In this document: in pieces, positions 59,751 through 64,000 of the stretch
Layout: the number at the start of each line of letters is the position of its first letter
How positions within the stretch are numbered: the stretch's first letter is position 1
DNA from: JASHPR01 sp963778075
GTDB taxonomy: Bacteria > Actinomycetota > Actinomycetes > Streptosporangiales > Streptosporangiaceae
Direction of reading: 5' to 3'
Assembly (NCBI GenBank): GCA_963778075.1
Contig: CAVZTJ010000001.1
Span: 372,001-436,000 of the forward strand
Length of the DNA: 64,000 nucleotides
Notes under the pieces: model-generated
Database searches by the model: none
Seen by the model: only the letters and a program-made list of their open reading frames with translations
Told to the model about the DNA's origin: nothing
Position numbers and translations under genes: made by a program

Positions 59751-60592
59751 TCGAGATCAATGACGTCAGGCTGAACGTGGAGGTGCTCGGGCCCGAGGGA
59801 GCGCCGGTCCTCATCGCCCACCACGGGGGCGGGGGCATCGGGTCGCTCTCGGAGCCGAAGGCCACCTTCGGCCAGCTGGCCGACAAGCTGCGGGTCGTGG
59901 TGTTCGACGCCCGCGGATGCGGTCAGAGCGAGGCCAAGCCGCCGTTCTCCCACGCCCAGTGGGCCGCCGACATGGACGGCCTGCGCGAGTGGGTGGGAGC
60001 CGACGAGGTCATCGTGGCAGGCGGCTCCTACGGCGGGTTCCTCGCCCAGGAGTACGCGGTCGCCTACCCGGAGCGGACCCGCGCGATGATCCTTCGCGAT
60101 ACGTCGCCGGACCACTCGAACCTCGAGGTCGCCTTCAAGTGGGCACGCGAGCAGTCCGGCGTCAGCCTGGACTGGGGCAAGTTCGAGAGGTACTGGAGCG
60201 GGCAGATCCGTGACGACGAGGACCTGCGGGACTGCTGGGAGCAGATGATCCCGCTGTACGACTACTCCTACGACGGCGAGACTCATCACGGGCAGTTCAT
60301 CGGCAGCGGACTGCACTGCCGTCACGAGGCCCACAACTGGATCTACCGCTACGACCAGCCCAACTATGACCTCACGGCATCCCTGCCGAACGTGACGTGC
60401 CCCACGCTGGTGACGGTCGGGCGCGGGGACTGGATCTGCCCCGTGCCGTTCTCCGAGAAGATCGCTGCGCTCATCCCCAACTCCAAGCTGGTGATCTTCG
60501 AGCACTCCGGGCACTCACCGCAGATCGAGGAGCCCGAGCACTTCCAGCAGGTCATGCGCGATTTCCTCGCCGAGTCGGGCATTCTGGCCTGA
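59744..60592 (+). CDS. Alpha/beta hydrolase, proline-iminopeptidase-like
   Basis: A 282-residue hydrolase. The oxyanion HGGGG is in LIAHHGGGGIGSLSEPKATF, the nucleophile elbow is VIVAGGSYGGFLAQEYAVAY, Asp is in TVGRGDWICPVPFSEKIAAL, and His is in VIFEHSGHSPQIEEPEHFQQ. Family members remove N-terminal residues (often Pro) or hydrolyse amides or esters. The position after tldDE suggests trimming of released peptides (inference). GTG 59744 follows AGGAGG (59730-59735). Confidence 0.9.
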   Translation: MFVEINDVRLNVEVLGPEGAPVLIAHHGGGGIGSLSEPKATFGQLADKLRVVVFDARGCGQSEAKPPFSHAQWAADMDGLREWVGADEVIVAGGSYGGFLAQEYAVAYPERTRAMILRDTSPDHSNLEVAFKWAREQSGVSLDWGKFERYWSGQIRDDEDLRDCWEQMIPLYDYSYDGETHHGQFIGSGLHCRHEAHNWIYRYDQPNYDLTASLPNVTCPTLVTVGRGDWICPVPFSEKIAALIPNSKLVIFEHSGHSPQIEEPEHFQQVMRDFLAESGILA

Positions 60593-60629
60593 GTTCGCCC
60601 GCCGGTGAGTTTCACCCGGCGACACCGGA

Positions 60630-60764
60630 TTCTGGGCTAGTAACATGAATGATGTTCATGTACGGTGCTGCTGGACCAGGTTACCGGGGCTTGCCCGGGT
60701 CATCCGGTGCTCCCCGTTCCGACACATGACGCGTGCACGCAGTGCGTTTGCCTGAGGAGATCTC
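60630..60764 (+). repeat. Promoter/leader copy B of peptide module
   Basis: Counterpart of 54093-54234, starting from GGCTAGTAACATG (TAGTAA at 60638-60643). It differs by scattered substitutions and small indels, including in the leader hairpin block CCAGGTtACCGGGG-CTTG-CCCGGGT. It drives module B, whose first gene starts at GTG 60765. Confidence 0.8.
60643..60661. promoter_or_regulatory. Palindromic operator, copy B
   Basis: ACATGAA-N5-TTCATGT, identical to the site at 54106-54124. One regulator, probably the TetR at 53356, could control both modules. Confidence 0.7.
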
Positions 60765-61790
60765 GTGGGACGAGTGTCCTTCAGCGGCCTTAGCCCGGCG
60801 CGTGGCGAGCGCCGCAGCGGGATGGTCACGGTTCCCGGAGTCGAGCCCGCCTGGGAGATGCCCTCGGTGGTCGTCCGCGGCCAGCAGGACGGCCCAACGC
60901 TCGTCGTCACCGGGGGCATGCACGCCGCGGAATACGTCTCGATCGAGGCCGTCACCAGGCTGTCCCGCTGGGCCGACCCGGCCACGCTGCGCGGGACCCT
61001 GATCGCCGTCCTGATCGTCAACATGCCCGGATTCTTCGAGCACACGATCTACGTGAACCCGGTGGACGGCAAGGACTTCGGCGGCTCTTTTCCCGGTGAC
61101 CCCGGCGGAACCGCGTCCGAGCGGGTCGTGGACTTTCTCATGAACGAGCTCATCGACGGCGCCGACGCCTATATCGATGCGCACTGCGGCGACATGATCG
61201 AGGCGCTGGTGCCGTTCACGCTCTGGCCGAGGGTCGGCGACGCGGAGGTCTCGCAGCGATCTCACGCCATGGCCGTGGCGTATGGCCTGGAACGGACGCT
61301 CGGTATGGACCTCAAGAACGTCCCCGGCCGGTCTTACGCCGAGGTCGCAGCGCGCGGGGTACCCGCCATCGTGGGCGAGGCCGGCCAGCAGGGCATCTGC
61401 GACGAGCACTTCGTGCAGCTGCACCTGCGCGGACTGCAGAACGTCATGGCGCACCTTGGCATTACCGAGCCGGTCGGGCCCGAGCCCAGCCCGCCGCGCG
61501 AGCTGCAGGGCCTGGCCTGGACCCGGAGCTCGGTGGCCGGCACGTACCACCCGGCGGTCGCCGTCGGCGACCAGGTGCGGCGCGGGCAGCCAACCGGGGA
61601 ACTGCACGACCTGTTCGGCAACACGATCGAGCAGCACGTGTCACCGGCCGATGGCGAGGTGGTCTTCCTGGTCACCGCGCTGGCCGTGGCGGCCGGCGGG
61701 CCGCTGATCGGCATCGGCGTCTACGAGCGCGACCAGGCGCGAGACGCCAGAGCACTGGACGGTCCTGCCGTGGCGGCGACCACGGGATAA
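60765..61790 (+). CDS. Succinylglutamate desuccinylase/aspartoacylase-family metallohydrolase
   Basis: A 341-residue AstE/AspA-like zinc carboxypeptidase-fold enzyme. The zinc ligands are the H-x2-E of VVTGGMHAAEYVSIEAVTRL and the His of AYIDAHCGDMIEALVPFTLW. VNPVDGKDFGGSFPGDPGGT fits the substrate loop, and a likely catalytic Glu is in AIVGEAGQQGI. These enzymes cleave N-acyl-amino acid or amide bonds. A C-terminal all-beta, biotinyl-like segment (AVAVGDQVRRGQPTGELHDL) is typical. GTG 60765 has GAGGAG at 60754. Confidence 0.9.
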   Translation: MGRVSFSGLSPARGERRSGMVTVPGVEPAWEMPSVVVRGQQDGPTLVVTGGMHAAEYVSIEAVTRLSRWADPATLRGTLIAVLIVNMPGFFEHTIYVNPVDGKDFGGSFPGDPGGTASERVVDFLMNELIDGADAYIDAHCGDMIEALVPFTLWPRVGDAEVSQRSHAMAVAYGLERTLGMDLKNVPGRSYAEVAARGVPAIVGEAGQQGICDEHFVQLHLRGLQNVMAHLGITEPVGPEPSPPRELQGLAWTRSSVAGTYHPAVAVGDQVRRGQPTGELHDLFGNTIEQHVSPADGEVVFLVTALAVAAGGPLIGIGVYERDQARDARALDGPAVAATTG

Positions 61791-61808
61791 GCCCCACGAG
61801 GGGGAACG

Positions 61809-63638
61809 ATGCGCAATTCTCGACGGATCAGATGGTCGGCTGCTGCCGTGCTCCTCGCGGGCGCCCTGACGCTGTCCGCGTGCAGCAGCAGCCAGTCACC
61901 GGGGGCCTCGTCCTCCAAGCCAACCAGCGGCGGCAGCGTTACGTTCGCGACCTCGTTCCCGCAGACCTGGATCCTGCCGATCTGGAACGTCGGCACCGGC
62001 ATCGCGAACGCCGACACCCTGCAGTCGTGGCTGCCGCTGTACTGGTTCGGCCAGAACGGCAAGGCCCAGGTCAACTACGCGCTGAGCGTCGGCAAGCCGC
62101 CCGTCTACTCCAACGGCGGCAAGACGGTGACGATCAGCCTGAATCCCGAATACAAATGGTCCAACGGCAAGCCGGTTACCACCCGTGACGTCCAGTTCTA
62201 CATCAACGTCCTGACCGCGTCGGACAAGGCGTACCCGCAGAACTGGATCGGCTACTCGGCGAGCGGGTTCCCGTTCAACGTCACGTCGATCAAGTACGAG
62301 TCAGCGACGCAGTTCAGCATCACGTTCAACAAGGCGTACAACCACTACTGGCTGCTGTACAACGAGCTCAGCCAGATCTACCCGTTCCCCACCTACGCCT
62401 GGGACAAGACCTCACAGTCGACCCCGGTCGGCAGCTATGACATGACGCCCGCCGGCGCGCTCAAGGTCATCAACTTCCTGAACAGCCGGAGCAAGGACCT
62501 GGCGGGGTGGAACACCGACCCGCTCTGGCAGGCCGTCGACGGCCCGTACAAGCTCAAGTCGTATACGCCATCCAGCGGCCAGCAGGTGTTCGTCCGCAAC
62601 GGCAAGTACACCGGCGCCGACCCCGGTCACATCGACAGCTACACCCTGCAGCCCTTCACCAGCGCGCAGTCGGAGATTTCCACGCTGCTTGCCGGGAACT
62701 CGATCACGTACGGGTACCTGCCGCTGACCGACCTCCAGGTCGCATCGCGGCTGAAGGGCGAGGGATACACGATCGCGCCCTGGCCGCTGTTCGGGTTCGC
62801 GCAGCTTCCGCTGAACCTCACCAACCCGCAGGTCGGCCCGATCTTCCAGCAGCTGTACGTCCGGCAGGCCATGCAGCAGCTCATTAACCAGAACGTCCTC
62901 GTCAAGCAGGCCTTCCACGGGTATGCGGTCCCGACGTACGGGCCGGTCCCGACCGCGGTCCCGAATCCGTTCGTCGACTCCTACGAGCGGCACAACCCGT
63001 ACCCCTACAGCCCCTCGGCCGCCAAGCACCTGCTGACCAGCCACGGCTGGACCGTCCCGGGTTCCGGCGCCGCGACCTGCGCCAAGCCGGGCACCGGCGC
63101 GGGCGAGTGCGGGAAGGGCATCAGCAAGGGCGCGCGCCTGTCGTTCAACCTGCAGTACACCAGCGGCGTCCCCACCGTGACCGAAGAGGTCGCCGCCATG
63201 CAGACCGACTTCGCGCTTGCCGGCATCCAGCTCAACCTGAGCCCCGCCCCGATCGACACGCTGTTCTCCACCGAAGTGGCGTGCGATCCGAAGACCGGGG
63301 CCAACTGCAAGTGGCAGATGATCGACACTGGGCAGGGCTGGGTCTACTCGGCGCCGCAGTTCGCGCCGACCGGCGAATCGCTGTTCCTCACCGGCGCGGG
63401 GTCGAACTCATACAGCTACAGCGACCCGAAGGCCGATGCGCTGATCAAGGCGTCACTCACCGACAACGGCCTGGGCTCGATCCAGGCCTACGAGAACTAC
63501 CTGGCCCAGCAGCTGCCGACGCTGTGGCTCCCCTGGCAGGTCAACCAGGTCTCGGTGATCAGCAACAAGCTGCACGGCGCACTGCCGCAGGATCCGTATC
63601 AGCAGATGTACCCGCAGTTCTGGTGGCTGTCGAGCTGA
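61809..63638 (+). CDS. ABC transporter family-5 solute-binding lipoprotein (module B)
   Basis: A 609-residue paralogue of the protein at 54235. Lipobox AAVLLAGALTLSACSSSQSP. Core motifs are LQSWLPLYWFGQNGKAQVNY, WSNGKPVTTRDVQFYINVLT, FQQLYVRQAMQQLINQNVLV, VPTYGPVPTAVPNPFVDSYE and LHGALPQDPYQQMYPQFWWL. Low overall identity with strong block conservation suggests an old duplication with divergent ligands. GAGGGGAA precedes ATG 61809. No permease is adjacent within the window. Confidence 0.92.
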   Translation: MRNSRRIRWSAAAVLLAGALTLSACSSSQSPGASSSKPTSGGSVTFATSFPQTWILPIWNVGTGIANADTLQSWLPLYWFGQNGKAQVNYALSVGKPPVYSNGGKTVTISLNPEYKWSNGKPVTTRDVQFYINVLTASDKAYPQNWIGYSASGFPFNVTSIKYESATQFSITFNKAYNHYWLLYNELSQIYPFPTYAWDKTSQSTPVGSYDMTPAGALKVINFLNSRSKDLAGWNTDPLWQAVDGPYKLKSYTPSSGQQVFVRNGKYTGADPGHIDSYTLQPFTSAQSEISTLLAGNSITYGYLPLTDLQVASRLKGEGYTIAPWPLFGFAQLPLNLTNPQVGPIFQQLYVRQAMQQLINQNVLVKQAFHGYAVPTYGPVPTAVPNPFVDSYERHNPYPYSPSAAKHLLTSHGWTVPGSGAATCAKPGTGAGECGKGISKGARLSFNLQYTSGVPTVTEEVAAMQTDFALAGIQLNLSPAPIDTLFSTEVACDPKTGANCKWQMIDTGQGWVYSAPQFAPTGESLFLTGAGSNSYSYSDPKADALIKASLTDNGLGSIQAYENYLAQQLPTLWLPWQVNQVSVISNKLHGALPQDPYQQMYPQFWWLSS

Positions 63639-63661
63639 CCGCGGCCGAGAGCTGAGGGCTG

Positions 63662-64000
63662 ATGGGGATGGCGGCGATTCCGGCGGACGGCTCGCGGCTG
63701 GCCGTGTCCGGTGCGCGCGTGTTCGACGCGCGGGCCGGCCGGTGGGCCACGGGCACGACCGTGCTCATCGACGGCGAGGCGATCGCCGGGGTGACCGGCG
63801 CGGCACCGGACGGCTGGCCGGTGATCCACCTGCCAGGCGCCAGCCTGCTGCCGGGCTTCATCGACGCGCACACGCACGTACTGCTGCGCAGCACCCTCGA
63901 CGAGCTCGACCTGGCGCGGCAGATGATCGAGGAGAATCCCGGCCACCGCGCCGCCAGCGCGGTGCAGGCGATGTCCATCGCGCTCGCGCACGGGTTCACC
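63662..64000 (+). CDS. Amidohydrolase (prolidase/imidazolonepropionase-like), partial
   Basis: The first 113 codons of a metal-dependent amidohydrolase: LAVSGARVFDARAGRWATGT, the HTH metal site in LLPGFIDAHTHVLLRSTLDE, and ENPGHRAASAVQAMSIALAH. The 3' end is beyond the window. Close relatives include Xaa-Pro dipeptidases and N-acyl-amino-acid hydrolases, consistent with the peptide theme. GAGGG precedes ATG 63662; ATG 63668 is an alternative. Confidence 0.85.
   Translation, partial: MGMAAIPADGSRLAVSGARVFDARAGRWATGTTVLIDGEAIAGVTGAAPDGWPVIHLPGASLLPGFIDAHTHVLLRSTLDELDLARQMIEENPGHRAASAVQAMSIALAHGFT

Noticed and set aside
53356..64000. TldD/TldE block as a RiPP biosynthetic cluster
   Set aside because: I found no short precursor gene, cyclodehydratase, lanthipeptide or radical-SAM enzyme; all neighbours are binding proteins or hydrolases.
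1..64000. tRNA, rRNA, prophage, integrase attachment sites, replication origin
   Set aside because: None could be supported on either strand; no integrase, phage structural, dnaA or parAB-like genes appear.

Overview
This is high-GC actinobacterial DNA: GTG and TTG starts are frequent, genes overlap as ATGA/GTGA/TGATG, and PadR, ArsR, ECF42, DUF899 and Bkd/Paa-type loci are typical of soil actinomycetes. A secreted S53 (acid) peptidase and a Kelch protein fit an acid-soil or plant-litter mycelial organism, but genus cannot be fixed. No rRNA, tRNA, CRISPR array, prophage or replication origin was seen.
Layout. (1) 1-9.8 kb is a decaying accessory zone: remnants of aldo/keto reductase, VOC, methyltransferase, RibD, SDR and GMC genes lie between intact genes (nucleotidyltransferase, DUF4242, Nudix, GNAT) and one visibly lower-GC orphan AAA ATPase. 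(2) 9.2-14.5 kb is a catabolic operon (XRE-cupin regulator, M20 remnant, HpaB-type hydroxylase, RidA, DUF1028, nitrilase remnant). A TnpB element sits exactly in the HpaB-RidA stop/start junction. (3) 14.9-20.8 kb holds a secreted Kelch protein, an SRPBCC-ArsR-DUF899 operon, a PadR/membrane-protein pair and a cis-prenyltransferase. (4) 20.8-29.5 kb is intact metabolism: paaABCDE (phenylacetyl-CoA epoxidase) with its divergent TetR repressor and operator, then an Lrp-type regulator divergent from a complete E1alpha/E1beta/E2 branched-chain 2-oxoacid dehydrogenase operon.
(5) 29.5-39.8 kb is a second decay zone: an AMP-ligase remnant, a frameshifted ECF42 sigma factor with its YCII partner, TetR/SDR, SDR/AKR and hydrolase/pirin chimeras, a second TnpB remnant, and a broken SDR, tautomerase and propeller. 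Intact genes here include a VOC protein, a redoxin, a PPC-domain protein, MarR and inorganic pyrophosphatase. (6) 39.9-47.5 kb has a COG4705 membrane protein, PadR, an ABC exporter with two permeases, and its divergent two-component system. (7) 47.8-53.2 kb is a membrane redox module (cytochrome b, HxxC ferredoxin, NuoF-like flavoprotein, ferric-reductase-like heme protein, Ser/Pro-rich anchor). A two-component system lies upstream, and 11-bp-spaced direct repeats mark the shared promoter region.
(8) 53.3-64 kb is the most unusual block: a TetR regulator and two parallel peptide-handling modules, each preceded by the same ~130-bp promoter/leader with a palindromic operator. Module A is a family-5 solute-binding lipoprotein, DUF1028, TldD, TldE and an alpha/beta hydrolase (proline-iminopeptidase-like). 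Module B is an AstE/aspartoacylase-like metallohydrolase, a paralogous solute-binding lipoprotein and an amidohydrolase that runs off the window. I infer a co-regulated system that captures and takes apart a modified or unusual peptide; its substrate is unknown.
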